Origin: Hirsutella rhossiliensis
Taxonomy: Eukaryota; Ascomycota; Sordariomycetes; Hypocreales; Ophiocordycipitaceae
Assembly (NCBI RefSeq): GCF_020360975.1
Contig: NW_025408677.1
Span: 558,001 to 622,000 of the forward strand
Length of the DNA: 64,000 nt
Reading direction: 5' to 3'
Each line of letters begins with the position of its first letter. Position 1 is the stretch's first letter. A program made the translations under genes and the position numbers. This document shows positions 9,767 to 19,452 of the stretch, piece after piece. The notes below the pieces were generated by a model, which saw only the letters and a list, made by a program, of their open reading frames with translations, did not search any database and was not told the origin of the DNA.

Positions 9767-10200
9767 GATTGCTCTGCTCCCGGTTGCCCTATTCCCGTCC
9801 AAACAGCCCCTTTTGTATCCCTCCAAGCTTCTCCCAAGTTGATATCCCGTTTTCAGGTAACTTATAGTATACCGTAATAGGCAGTCACACTAGCCAAGCT
9901 GCTGCCTGCAGGCAGCAGCTGCTCTTAGTCTCTCTACTCATGTATATAAGAGAGATATGTCTTTCATTTAGATAAAAACCAAGAGTCTTTCGTTGCCCGA
10001 TTCACAGGATCTTCTTCCCGATCGTTGCTCAGTCACCCACACTGTCCGTGCATCCTGTTGTGTGACAAGTTCAAATGATAGACTTTTGGTGGAGATTTTT
10101 CAATTGCGCTACCCAAAGGGGGGTGTTACCCAAAGGGGGGTGGGGTATGGTACCTAGAGAGACCTAGAGACGTCAACTCGTTCATACCTTCTTCTCGACA
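9767..10200 (+). repeat. left arm of a 2.25-kb inverted-repeat pair (LTR-like pieces)
   Basis: Two blocks, 9767-9872 and 10150-10200, recur in inverted orientation and mirrored order at 11936-12020 and 11615-11666. The first block in reverse reads GGATATAAAGGGGCTGC, a TATA-containing LTR promoter. The second ends TTCTTCTCGACA. Between them lies another LTR-like stretch with TATATAAGAG at about 9944 and the palindrome GCTGCCTGCAGGCAGC at about 9899, and two AAAGGGGGGTG purine runs near 10116-10143. Confidence 0.6.
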
Positions 10201-10417
10201 ATTATCGGATACCAAATCAAGTAGAGATCGGGAATCGAAAAACCCCGATCAATCAAGTAAAACAAGATGGAAGACCTTAGATGCCGACAACCTCAAACAC
10301 AGCCAACCACCTTTGAAACCAAATATCTTCGGAACGGGATGACTTACAAGGTCAGGAATTTCACCTCTGTATTTGTCATTCAATATGGTTCAATATGGTA
10401 CTGGGTACAAGTGTATA

Positions 10418-11031
10418 TCTCACGAAGAGAGCATGCAAGTGGGCATTGATTGTTTTAATAATGGGTGTGTTTTTGTTGTATTCCGTCGTGTCTGTCCCTC
10501 TTGCAATGCCCTCTTCTAGGCCCCCTATTTATATCCCTTGGTTCCCTATTGATATCCCCTTTTCTGTGGGAATTGTAGTAATCCATTGTACCCATCTAGA
10601 TAGGTCACGTGCGCTCTCACGTGTGCAGTTGAGGATAGCGGAGGACACATAGCTAGCTCCGTGCCCTTTGCCCCCTCTTCCCCCTTTCTAGAACAGACAT
10701 CAACGATTACACATACCATTGCGATTTGCACGCAGGCCTGTGTAGAGACCTACCGACATTTTCAGTTGTATAGGTACAATATCTAGGAGGCTGGGCTCCT
10801 TTCCCAGCCCCCTTTGCATACTGACTTTTCCTAGTCGCCGAGGGCTCTTTCAGCTTCCCCGTATATGCAGTCTCTCTACAGCCTATGTGGCTGCCTAATG
10901 CGGTCTCCTAATAGCCTTCTGCAGCCTCAGAACTCTCTGCAGGCTGCCTCTCTGTCTAGCCTGTCGGGGCCCTTAGCTGTATACCCCTTATGGTCACCCC
11001 GAGCTCAAGATCTCAGACGTGCTTCGCGACA
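10418..11031 (-). mobile_element. solo LTR, 416-bp family, split by a second solo LTR
   Basis: The minus strand reads TGTCGCGAAGCACG ... CTTCGTGAGA, the same LTR as at 47200-47615 and 57123-57535. It is flanked by the 5-bp duplication GTATA (10413-10417 and 11032-11036). The LTR is interrupted at 10565-10758 by a 194-bp LTR with its own TSD, so it predates that insertion. Its TATA-like element (GGGATATAAATAGGG) lies in the promoter half. Confidence 0.9.
10565..10758 (-). mobile_element. solo LTR, 194-bp family, nested
   Basis: This LTR begins TGTGGGAATTG and ends CCTACCGACA on the plus strand. It is essentially identical to the two LTRs of the element at 13715-17058. The flanking duplication is TTTTC (10560-10564 and 10759-10763), sitting inside the 416-bp LTR family sequence. 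Confidence 0.92.
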
Positions 11032-11308
11032 GTATATGTCACTTAGTTCTTCAATCCGAAATTGTCTATATAAGGAGGAGTCGCCCCTCTATCGTCCAGC
11101 TTTAGAATGATCACTTCCAACACATTCAAGCAATACAAAAATTCGAAAAAATTCCTGCCTTAATACTTTGAAGCCTTGGCTCCAAGACACCTTCTTTTTC
11201 AACAAAGAAAAATAGGCACATAACCATAAATTTGACACAGGCGTCTATTTTTCATACACACACCATCGGGACCACACTACTGGCCGCCGATCAAATTCCA
11301 TATCGGTG

Positions 11309-11611
11309 ATGCGGTCCCTACGCCCCCTCCTAGCCGTGGTTGTCTTGGCGCTCTCGCATGTCGACCCGGGTCTCTGCGGCGTGTGGGGCGGGCTGAAGCG
11401 GCCGACCATATGCCCAACGGGCGGCGGGACAGGTGGTCGCGTGAGAGTTGGTCCCGAGCGTAAGAAGTATTGGATCAAGTGGATGAAAGAGAATTCCCGT
11501 CACACCGTGATCCACCCGTGGTACCTGAAGAAGAGATGTTGTACACGGCGTGGGCCCAAGGTGTGCATACCCTGTTGTCCGGCGAATCCCGGGCCACATG
11601 GGCAGACGTAA
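11309..11611 (+). CDS. possible small secreted Cys-rich protein (uncertain)
   Basis: A 100-residue open frame. The first 22 residues (MRSLRPLLAVVVLALSHVDP) look like a secretory signal: a basic N-region, a hydrophobic core LLAVVVLAL, and a turn with GLC-G as a possible cleavage area. The remainder is basic, with seven Cys including CC, C and CC in the last 30 residues (RCCTRRGPKVCIPCC). Fungal effectors and antimicrobial peptides can look like this and often sit in repeat-rich DNA, but no family is recognised. A chance frame in LTR-derived sequence is just as possible; a shadow frame on the minus strand is of similar length. A TATA-like TCTATATAAGGAGG lies about 240 bases upstream. Confidence 0.25.
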   Translation: MRSLRPLLAVVVLALSHVDPGLCGVWGGLKRPTICPTGGGTGGRVRVGPERKKYWIKWMKENSRHTVIHPWYLKKRCCTRRGPKVCIPCCPANPGPHGQT

Positions 11612-11614
11612 GCG

Positions 11615-12020
11615 TGTCGAGAAGAAGGTCCGAACGAGTTGAGGTCTCTAGGTCTCTCTAGGTAATACAGCTTGAAACCAGGTAAGAAGGAAGTCTGCAG
11701 ACTGTTGTTTCTTCTTCCTAGACCACTGAGGGTCCGGAGGATCTCCTATTCGAACGGGGACCCTTTGAGGAGTCCGGCATAACTATTACTGGCTCAGGGG
11801 ACCTCGAGAGACTGAACTATCGATTTCATAGCTAGAAGAGCTATTCGATCGGGGAGATGGAGCTGATGTTGCTGACGTAGATGACTTACGTGGCCTTCAG
11901 TAAGTGGCAAGAAGTGCCCTCTTCCTGATAGAATGTATACTATACCTGAAAACGGGATATCAACTTGGGAGAAGCTTGGAGGATATAAAGGGGCTGCTTG
12001 AACGGGGAGAGAGAGCAATC
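11615..12020 (-). repeat. right arm of the inverted-repeat pair
   Basis: Holds the inverted counterparts of 10150-10200 (11615-11666) and 9767-9872 (11936-12020). The outer block reads GAAAACGGGATATCAACTTG and then GGATATAAAGGGGCTGC, an LTR promoter pointing right. The roughly 270 bases between the blocks do not match the corresponding stretch of the left arm. Confidence 0.6.
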
Positions 12021-12526
12021 AACACATGCATTCTCGCATACCATCTGATCATATGATACTCGACCTTCGAAAAGCACCTTTATCCACTTCTATGCCCACT
12101 TTTGCTCTCTCCTTCGAGAGAAAGGATCATTGAAGCTTTTCCTGCCCCTCCGACGACGCGATTGACAAGTCCGGCCAGTGATACGTTAGGTCGTGCTCCG
12201 TCCCACATAAAAGAACTCATAAAACTTGGTGTAATTAGAAGTACTTTCTAACACACACTAACACTGGCCTTACCTTCGTGCCTTCCCTGGGATAGCTACC
12301 CGGCAGCGAAGACGAAAAGCATCCGCTCGGTGCCGGATCGACCTGGCCAAGGTAGCCAGGTCAATATTGTGAGGATGATGGTTTCATGATTGAATGGAGT
12401 AGATAAACTGGCAGAAAACTGGTCAATAAGCCCAAAAGATGACATTGGAATCATCGCCGCTCGGATTCCGCCTGGTCATTCTTCGCAGTGAGCCTCTCAC
12501 CTGAGCTTATTTTTAGCGTTACTGGT
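12021..12526. other. no gene recognised
   Basis: Sequence downstream of an LTR promoter block, probably leader or internal remnant of an LTR element. No convincing reading frame or repeat copy elsewhere in the window was seen. Confidence 0.35.
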
Positions 12527-12641
12527 ATGATCCGGTATACCGGTAATACCATGGTATCAAGTTTTTGTCAAACCATACCAGGTCTTGGCGGTATTTACCA
12601 TACCAATACCAACTCATACCGGACCATTCCGATCACTGCGA
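12527..12641. repeat. GGTAT/ATACC cluster, transposon-end-like
   Basis: About ten GGTAT or ATACC words in both orientations within 105 bp, including the palindrome CCGGTATACCGG. It ends in CATACCGGACCATTCCGATC. That final segment recurs once at 39866-39889. Dense short inverted repeats of this kind mark subterminal transposase-binding regions of DNA transposons. It directly abuts the truncated gag of chromovirus A. Confidence 0.6.
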
Positions 12642-12661
12642 TCGAGTGCCCCCCTGCCCCC

Positions 12662-13714
12662 TTCTCAACGCCAGCAATATCAATGAAACATTCCAAAATG
12701 CCTTTGTTGCTAACCCAGCCGGTCTCATGAAAGAAGTCTTCCTCGTATGCAATGCCGCATACAGTATGCAAGCAGTAATCGATTCACTACGTGCCTCGGC
12801 CACGACGACAAATACGGAAATGGAGGACCTCCAAACCCGCCTAGAAAACACGCTCATTACTAAAACTGATGGAGACGCAACGATCGCCCGTCTTATGGCT
12901 GAAAATGAAGCATACCTAAAAATCATTCAGTCAAAGGGAGCTTCACACCGCACACCAGAACACCCTGATCCTGAGGCCTTCACCGGAGAGGACCCCACGC
13001 TTCTGCCGAATTTCCTTCAGCACCTCGAGTTGAAGCTCGAAATGAACAAAGATTGGTGGAATTCGGAACCTCAACGTATGGGATATGTTGTCTCATGCCT
13101 AAAAGGCAAAGCACATGACCAAGTCCGCTACAACATTAAAGATGGGGTGGTCCTCTTCGACGATGTCAATGCCATAAAAAGCACCCTTCAGTCAGCCTTC
13201 GGGGATATTGACGCTAAAGCTACCGCCCAACTCAAAATCTTTGACATGAAACAAGGCCATAGATCCCTTACGACATTCCTCCCCGAATGGTATGCCGTCG
13301 CCAAGCTCACCGAGTGGGATAGTGGGGCGCTCATCGCTCACCTCCGACGTGCCCTCCACGACAATGTCATCTGGAGACTTTCTCACGAAGGGCAAAGATA
13401 CCCCTACCGAACTTGGTCAATTTATGGATCTTGTCCGTATCTGCGATAACGAGTGCCGTCAAGTCAATGCCAATTACTTCAAGAAAAACACCGACAACTC
13501 AGCAAATCACAAGGCGACTTTACAACCCTCCACTACGCCACAATTGACGACCTCTAACGGCGGGGATTCAATGGATTTGAGCGTCATCACCTGGGGGGCC
13601 AAAGATGTCGCCTCTGGTCGTAGACCCCAAACGGAAGCAGAGAGAGCGGCACGCAAAGCCTATTGCACAGCGCATGGACTCTGCCATTGGTGCAACTCGG
13701 GCAAACATCGTTCC
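12662..13714 (+). pseudogene. chromovirus A Gag, truncated and frameshifted
   Basis: The structural Gag polyprotein. A coiled-coil-like N-terminal stretch (MEDLQTRLENTLITKTDGD) leads to the retrotransposon gag domain with DPEAFTGEDPTLLPNFLQHL, MGYVVSCLKGKAHDQV and FGDIDAKATAQLKIFDMKQG. This is the capsid fold of Ty3/gypsy elements with LKGxA and a conserved Phe-Leu rich helix. Near 13385 the frame shifts; the rest (GQFMDLVRICDNECRQVN) runs on to the zinc knuckle CHWCNSGKH, which is cut by the insertion at 13715. The true start is lost to the upstream junction. Confidence 0.8.
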
Positions 13715-13908
13715 TGTCGGTAGGTCTCTACACAGGCCTGCGTGCAAATCGCAATGGTATGTGTAATCGTTGATGTCTGTTCTAGAAAGGGGGAAGAGGG
13801 GGCAAAGGGCACGGAGCTAGCTATGTGTCCTCCGCTATCCTCAACTGCACACGTGAGAGCGCACGTGACCTATCTAGATGGGTACAATGGATTACTACAA
13901 TTCCCACA
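13715..13908 (-). repeat. 3' LTR of the Gag-protease element
   Basis: On the plus strand begins TGTCGGTAGGTCTC and ends ACAATTCCCACA. It matches the LTR at 16865-17058 and the solo LTR at 10565-10758, which suggests recent activity of the family. Confidence 0.92.
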
Positions 13909-14262
13909 CTGGCAACTTTTCTTTTGTGGTTGCAATCGCTGTAACGAGCAGGAAAGAGAGGAGAGACCAGCTGCAGTGGTGGCAAAATGTCAACAGGCCC
14001 AAAAGTGGGGCCATAATGAAAAGAGGGGAAAGAGTGTATTGGGGTCAAAGAGGTGAACAGTCGAAGAAGATTTGGAAGACTTGTCGGTGACAGGAACTGT
14101 TTGATTGTGTATACCTTGAACGTAGCGCTGATGCTTGAACGTAGCGCTGGTGCTAATCAAATGCGTTGGAGTCAACCGTTGTACTTGTGGTCATCGAGGT
14201 CTTTGGCTTGGCTCGAAATTGTGCTTCCTCGAGCTTTTCTTCTTTGTGGGCATATGGCTCCT

Positions 14263-15095
14263 CTAGGGACTACAGGCACATATTGTTATTTGCTCTTGTG
14301 TGCCGGCCGGTCCTCGAGGCTCCGTGTGCTGCGGCTGGGGCTTGTTCTTTGATCCGGGCAGGCGTCCTCTCTTGTGGGGTGCGGGGGTTTCATGCCGGTC
14401 TGGGGGTTCTTCTTCTTCCTGGGTAGGGGTCTGAAGGATGTGGAACGTGATCCTTCCGACTGGTGTTTTGAGGGCGATGGAACCAATCGAGTGAGTGGCT
14501 TCGCCGTGTCCAAATGTGATGGTAGCCTGGCCGGAGGTTGAGCTGTCTAGGGCTACAGAGGGGTCTTCTCGTTGTAGAGCAATGTACTGAGAGTGACCGG
14601 CTGTAGAGACTTTTGCTGCACCTGTGTCAATCATGATGCCTGGGAAATTGTCCACTGAATATTGATCTTCAATGACGAATTGCTAGGCGGGAACAATGGT
14701 TTGATCCGTCCGGTAGACTTCTCCATTGTCTAGGGTGATTGTTGGTGCCATTGTCAGGTTCTTCCCATATGTCGTCGGTAGTGAGTTCATCAAGCTCATG
14801 ACCTTCGTAGTCTATAAGATAGGCTATGAAGTTTGGAGGTTGTATGCCTGTGAATTGACAATGTGCGACATATTGGTCCTTGGCCTCTTGTCGTTCTTCT
14901 GCAGAGTGTTTGGTTGACCAGCAACCTTCTTGTCCACAAACAAAGCACTTTTTGGTCCAATTGCGATTGGTGTGGCTAGGGGTAGTTGCTATGGCTTGAG
15001 GGCCTGTAGCTTCCACGGTTGTAGCCTTGTCCATATCCGCGATTGGGTCGTTGTCCTGAGTATCCGTATCTTCCTCGTACGCGGTTGTTATGGTA
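14263..15095 (-). pseudogene. Cys knuckle and aspartic protease of the Gag-protease element
   Basis: Continues the minus-strand Gag. The nucleocapsid-like motif KKCFVCGQEGCWSTKH lies at about 14905-14965. After a shift near 14660 comes the retropepsin domain with the catalytic Asp in GIMIDTGAAKVSTAG (about 14600) and the second-lobe strand TPVGRITFHILQT. The protein then passes straight into a basic stretch HKRGRLPGSKNKPQ (AT-hook-like), which in fungal retroelements of this kind normally lies between integrase and RT, and stops at 14263. I infer that an internal deletion joined protease to the integrase-RT linker and removed the integrase. RT and RNase H are also gone. Confidence 0.7.
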
Positions 15096-16552
15096 TCGGC
15101 GATCGAGGTAGTACTGATTGTTCGGATTCGTTGGTCCAAATGATCCGTCAGGGCTTTGCAAATACTGAGGGTTTGTCTGTCGGGCAAGGTGGGTCTCAAC
15201 GGAAGATCGTAGATCTGCAAAGAGGGTCTCGATCTTTGCTGCAGGTTTGAAGAGGGCGTGTTCAAGTTCGGGTACACCACGGCATGCGATGATAAGCGTA
15301 GTACGCAGTGGAATGTTTCCTGCGTAGTCAGGGCCAAGGGCTCTCTGACAGAGTTGTAGCTTATCGAAGAGTAGTTGAAGGACTTCGTGGAGGGATTTGG
15401 AAGCATCTTGGGCACGAATCGAGTTGAAAGTGGTTGTGGTCCAATCTGTATAGTAATGGACATGGTTAACTTCCGTGTCAAAGTGTTGTTTGATGCTGTC
15501 GTATGCCTTCCTAAACGTGGTAGTCCATTCGATCTTGTCAATGTAGAACGTTTGTGCTCTTCCAGCGAGGATTCGGGGGAAAAGGGCGTGAAATTGTGAC
15601 GGTTTCACTTGGATGTTGTAGCAGATACTCATGAAGATTCGGAGTTTCTCATCGAGGAGGTCGTACGGCTCTCCTGTGTAGTTCTGGTCCTTATCCCAGA
15701 GCTTCATGAACATATATTGGGTATCTGCGTCAACAGTGGCATTCGGGGTATCATCCGGGGGAAGTTTTGTATATGCGTCGAGATGCATATGCTCGGACGG
15801 AGGTTTAGGTGGGGGGTTTTGGGCGGATTGGACGAGTTCGGGGTGCTTGAAGTGGTGGGTTGTCGGATGGGCTGTACGAGAGTTCAAGTTAGGTGCATCT
15901 TGGGTCAGAGCGGAAGTCGTGGGAGGTGATGTTGTTATCGGTAGTGCCTCAGTGATGGGTTCCTGGGCAGGTGGCTTCGTTAAGGTCTTAATGGGCTGTT
16001 GTTCGTTAAGACTGTAACGGGGTGTTGCTACCGGTGGCGATTGGGGTTCTCGGGGAGAAGTTAGGGCATTTGATCCTGTTGCTCGTAACTTATAAGCGGT
16101 CGTCCCAATGTCAAAATCCATCTCCATGTACTCTCGTTCTGGCCATGCAGGTCGGTCCTCCACAGTTTGCAACATGATGAATTGGGGTGCAAAAGGGCCA
16201 TTTTTCCGTCCTGTATAGATGCCACGTCTCCTTAGAAGTAATCTAAGGGCTCTCTTGTAGTCCATATGTACCCGGTTCCATATGTCTTGGTTCCAGCCTT
16301 CGAAGTGTTGTTGGAAGTGGTCAAGACGTCGTCTCCTTCTAGGCGTTCGAATTGGGCATTGGACATGAACCTAGCGGCGTACGTCGTAACTGCGATCTCA
16401 TCTTCCTCGTCAGGTTTGATGTCTTGTCCCCAAAGGGTAACATCAACTTTATCGAATACGGATGTCTGGATAGCTAGTCCTTGCATCCGTTCGCTCAATT
16501 GTTCGAGCTGAGCGCTCTCGTTCGGAGTCGTAGCTCGGTCGGTCGGGGTCAT
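14976..16552 (-). pseudogene. Gag of the Gag-protease element, one frameshift
   Basis: Reading starts at Met 16552 (MTPTDRATTPNESAQLEQLS), shifts frame near 16260 and continues as a long open frame to 14976. The capsid region contains DTQYMFMKLWDKDQNYTG and YDLLDEKLRIFMSICYNIQV, then FRKAYDSIKQHFDTEVNH and LHEVLQLLFDKLQLCQRAL, matching the Gag style of fungal polyproteins with a later CFVCG-type knuckle. The C-terminus is Arg/Gly/Tyr/Asn-rich (RGRYGYSGQRPNRGYGQG) and probably binds RNA. Its role would be to build the particle that packages the element RNA. Confidence 0.7.
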
Positions 16553-16864
16553 CGTTGATCAAGTGAATGAGACGATGGAGTCGTATCTGGCTGTCGAAAT
16601 ACGTCTTTGTCGGGTCTAGTAACAACTGTTGATCGATGCCTTGCAGCCGATAATAGAAGTCGCTAGGCGATGTGGTCGCACTACTAATCGATGCCTTGCA
16701 GCCGATTAATAGCTTGGTAGGTTCTCCCAGATGCCTGGCAGCCTGAGATAGCCACTTAGCACAAATAACCTTCCTCAACCGATGCCTTGCAGCCGATCTT
16801 GAAGGTTAGCGATTTGTCTCTTCTTCCTAGCTGTCTGTGATCGACCAAGTCGACCACTGATCAG

Positions 16865-17058
16865 TGTCGGTAGGTCTCTACACAGGCCTGCGTGCAAATC
16901 GCAATGGTATGTGTAATCGTTGATGTCTGTTCTAGAAAGGGGGAAGAGGGGGCAAAGGGCACGGAGCTAGCTATGTGTCCTCCGCTATCCTCAACTGCAC
17001 ACGTGAGAGCGCACGTGACCTATCTAGATGGGTACAATGGATTACTACAATTCCCACA
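16865..17058 (-). repeat. 5' LTR of the Gag-protease element
   Basis: 194 bp, TGTCGG...CCCACA on the plus strand. Transcription would start here and run leftwards. The sequence just inside (CTGATCAGTGGTCGAC on the minus strand) is where a primer-binding site should be; I do not recognise the tRNA. Confidence 0.9.
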
Positions 17059-17063
17059 GTTCC

Positions 17064-17490
17064 CTCAATTGCGACACCGCACCATGGAGGACGGAAAAAG
17101 CGTAGTCTCCGACGGAAGTCGCCGCAGGAGACGCAAGAAAAAGATGGATCTACTGCTCTCTTCCCTGGACACTAACCAAGCTCATTTGCTACTGCCTTGT
17201 AACCTAATCGAAGACAATTCCACTCCGATTAAAACCGAAGCAATGCTTGACTCAGGTGCCACCGGAAAGGGGTTTATAGACGAATCCTTCGCGCACGCCA
17301 ACAAACTCACGCTTTATGAACTACGAAACCGTCGCCGGCTGAACGTAGTCGATGGAAGACCCTCCTCGGCCGGCGATATCACTCACGTGGTGAAACTCAA
17401 CATGGAAATCAAGGGACACAAGGAGAAGATGCTCTTTTACGTAACGAAGCTTGGGAAGTACAATGTCATACTCGGAAAACCCTGGCTGAC
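17064..17490 (+). pseudogene. chromovirus A protease fragment
   Basis: Plus-strand continuation of chromovirus A after the Gag-protease element. It reads a Cys-knuckle remainder (CPQLRHRTMEDGK-like), then the retropepsin with LDSGATGKGFIDESF (catalytic Asp at about 17250) and ends KYNVILGKPWLT. It is cut at 17490 by chromovirus B. Resuming at 22726-22731 the reading is TDHNPIVNW, so GKPWLTDHNPIVNW is restored across the insertion. Confidence 0.85.
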
Positions 17491-17724
17491 TGTAAGAGGC
17501 TGGCCCGGAGTTTATTCAACAAGCAGGTGCCTAGGTGTTATCTATCTAGAGCTAAGGAGGAAAGGAAGCCGAACTCGAGGCGTAGCCTCGAGTGCGAGCT
17601 TATATTGCCCTTCACAGAATGTTCTCGCAGCTTCCGGGTCCGCGGAGCGGGGCCGGTACTGCCACCTGAGCACGACCCACCGGACCCGGTACAACCGGGT
17701 CCACCGCCGGCACAGCCCGTGACA
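17491..17724 (-). repeat. 3' LTR of chromovirus B
   Basis: 234 bp; differs from the LTR at 22489-22725 by only a few bases, for example CCGCCGGCACAG versus CCAAGCCGGGCACAG near the inner end. The pol frame of the element reads on into this LTR. Confidence 0.93.
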
Positions 17725-19232
17725 TTACCCCTTCCCCTCCGACCAGGCCGTGGTCGGCGGGTTCCTCGAGTTCCTGTCAGCGTCTCGTATCTCTGCCTAG
17801 GGCCATCATTGGTCTTGATTGGCCCGTACTTGTCCTCGAATGCCTTCATCGCAATTGTTCCTTTCAGCCACTCAACTGGCTGCCAAGTCGGCTCTGAGTA
17901 GCCCGTCCATCGCACCAGTGCTTGCCTGAATTCCCCTCGTCCGCGCTTCTTCCATCTTGCGCAAAGAATCTCGTCGACATCCCATAGATCCTCGCCGGTC
18001 TCGTCTTGTATCGCTGGTGGTTGTGCGTCATCCACCTTTTGGCCAGGAGCCGGATCTTGATGCGCCCGCCGGAGAAGGTCGACATGGAAACGTTTATGAA
18101 TCGAGCCAGGCACGTCAAGCTCGACGACATGCGAGCTGATGACCTTCGTGACTGTGTACTTGTGATGCAACCAGTCCAGCTTCTTGCACGGTCGTGGCGA
18201 CCGGTAGTTTGCCATCGAAAGCCACACCTTGTCTCCAACCTCAAAACGCTCTGCTGGTTGTCGCTTCACATTCGCGGCCTCTTCTTGTCGTTGCTGCGCG
18301 GCAGCCATCACTGCTTGCATGTACTCGTTGACTTCTTGCAGGCGAGTGAGTAAGGCGTCTGCTTTACTCTCCTCCCGCTCCCGAGATGGATCCTCCGAGT
18401 CCTCGACGCTTATGGGATCGACGTGGTAACCATGCTCCACGAAGAAGGGACTGATCTTGGTCGCTGCTGATTCACGGTTGTTGAGTGCCAGTTGCGCGGC
18501 GGGGAGAAGGTCACCCCAATCGTCCTGTACGTAGGATACGTAGGCTCTCAAGTACGCCTCGATCTCCTGGTTCATTCGTTCTGGGCCACCGTCAGTCTGC
18601 GGATGGTACGCTGTACTCAATCTCTGCATGACGCCGGCGAGTTGGCAGAACCTCTTCCAGAAACGACTCAGCCAGTTGCTCCCGCGGTCGCTAACAATTG
18701 ACCGTGGCATTCCGTGAAATCGGTAATGGCACTGGAGAAAACGTTTTGCACACGCCTCAGCTTCCATGGTGTCCATCACCTCAAGGGTCACCGCCTTGGT
18801 CAGCCTATCCACAATCACCCATAGGTACCGAGCCTTGCTGGGTCCAGTAGGCGGCAGGTCTGTGATGAAGTCCATGGACAGATGGCTTCGCGGTCGATCT
18901 GGAATCGGCAACGGCTTCAGGAATCCCCGCTTGGACTGGCGCCAGATGTGCGCTCTGCCGCAGATATCGCAATTGGCCACGAACCGGCGGACAAGCTGGG
19001 ACTGTCCGGGCCAGTAGAAGCGACGTGCCACAATAGCCAGCGTGCCTTCTCTGCCGGGATGGCCAGTCGTAGTGGAATCGTGCGACTGTTGCACGATGCG
19101 GGTTCTGAGTTGATCCTTGTCGGCTTCTTCTTGACTGCCCTTCTCGCCAGATCCTCCTGGTACCCAGATGCGGTCTCTGAATGTCAACCTCTTGCCTGTG
19201 TCGATCGCACATTCCGAAATCTGGACCTTCAA
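17538..19232 (-). CDS. chromovirus B integrase with chromodomain (open part of pol)
   Basis: An uninterrupted 564-residue frame holds the C-terminal part of Pol. The zinc-binding H2C2 region has HPGREGT ... CDICGRAH. The catalytic core has Asp in SMDFITDLPPTG, Asp in SIVSDRGSNW and Glu in GGPERMNQEIEAYL, the D,D(35)E set for strand transfer. A GPY/F-like segment (VGDKVWLSM) and a chromodomain (DVDEILCARWKKRGRGEFRQ, WTGYSEPTWQPVEWL) follow. Chromodomains steer integration to marked heterochromatin, which fits insertion inside another repeat. The frame crosses the polypurine tract and stops inside the 3' LTR. Upstream parts of the polyprotein are in other frames. Confidence 0.85.
   Translation of the reverse strand: MKVQISECAIDTGKRLTFRDRIWVPGGSGEKGSQEEADKDQLRTRIVQQSHDSTTTGHPGREGTLAIVARRFYWPGQSQLVRRFVANCDICGRAHIWRQSKRGFLKPLPIPDRPRSHLSMDFITDLPPTGPSKARYLWVIVDRLTKAVTLEVMDTMEAEACAKRFLQCHYRFHGMPRSIVSDRGSNWLSRFWKRFCQLAGVMQRLSTAYHPQTDGGPERMNQEIEAYLRAYVSYVQDDWGDLLPAAQLALNNRESAATKISPFFVEHGYHVDPISVEDSEDPSREREESKADALLTRLQEVNEYMQAVMAAAQQRQEEAANVKRQPAERFEVGDKVWLSMANYRSPRPCKKLDWLHHKYTVTKVISSHVVELDVPGSIHKRFHVDLLRRAHQDPAPGQKVDDAQPPAIQDETGEDLWDVDEILCARWKKRGRGEFRQALVRWTGYSEPTWQPVEWLKGTIAMKAFEDKYGPIKTNDGPRQRYETLTGTRGTRRPRPGRRGRGNVTGCAGGGPGCTGSGGSCSGGSTGPAPRTRKLREHSVKGNISSHSRLRLEFGFLSSLALDR
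17725..17741 (-). promoter_or_regulatory. polypurine tract of chromovirus B
   Basis: The minus strand reads GGAGGGGAAGGGGTAA immediately before the 3' LTR; it primes plus-strand cDNA synthesis. Confidence 0.8.
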
Positions 19233-19452
19233 GCCTAGCGAGGGCGGAAAGACACGCTCGCGATCCCGTACTGCCTTGTAAGCAGCCCGAAAAATCGAGT
19301 CCTCTCGGCCGTCTCATCCCAGAGCTGTTGCATGTCTGCTTCCTCGAAGACCTTCATCTCCGGGAGGACAGAAGTTTCCGAGCAGTCGGGGCTCATGGCG
19401 TTGATGCGTGCTCTTCCCGATGATGGAATTGCACTATCCGGTATCAACTGTA

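Larger units (their letters stand above)
13715..17058 (-). mobile_element. non-autonomous Gag-protease LTR retroelement (3344 bp)
   Basis: Two essentially identical 194-bp LTRs (13715-13908 and 16865-17058) with TG...CA ends bound 2956 bp of internal sequence. The whole is flanked by GTTCC (13710-13714 and 17059-17063) inside gag of chromovirus A. Coding is on the minus strand: Gag, a Cys knuckle and an aspartic protease, then a short basic linker, but no integrase, RT or RNase H. A purine-rich AAAAGAAAAG (minus strand) lies about 7 bases before the left LTR, where the polypurine tract is expected. Movement must depend on another element's RT and integrase. Confidence 0.88.

Noticed and set aside
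14053..16017. Plus-strand frames over the Gag-protease element
   Set aside because: Cys/Val/Gly-rich shadows of the minus-strand Gag, with no domain and no start context.
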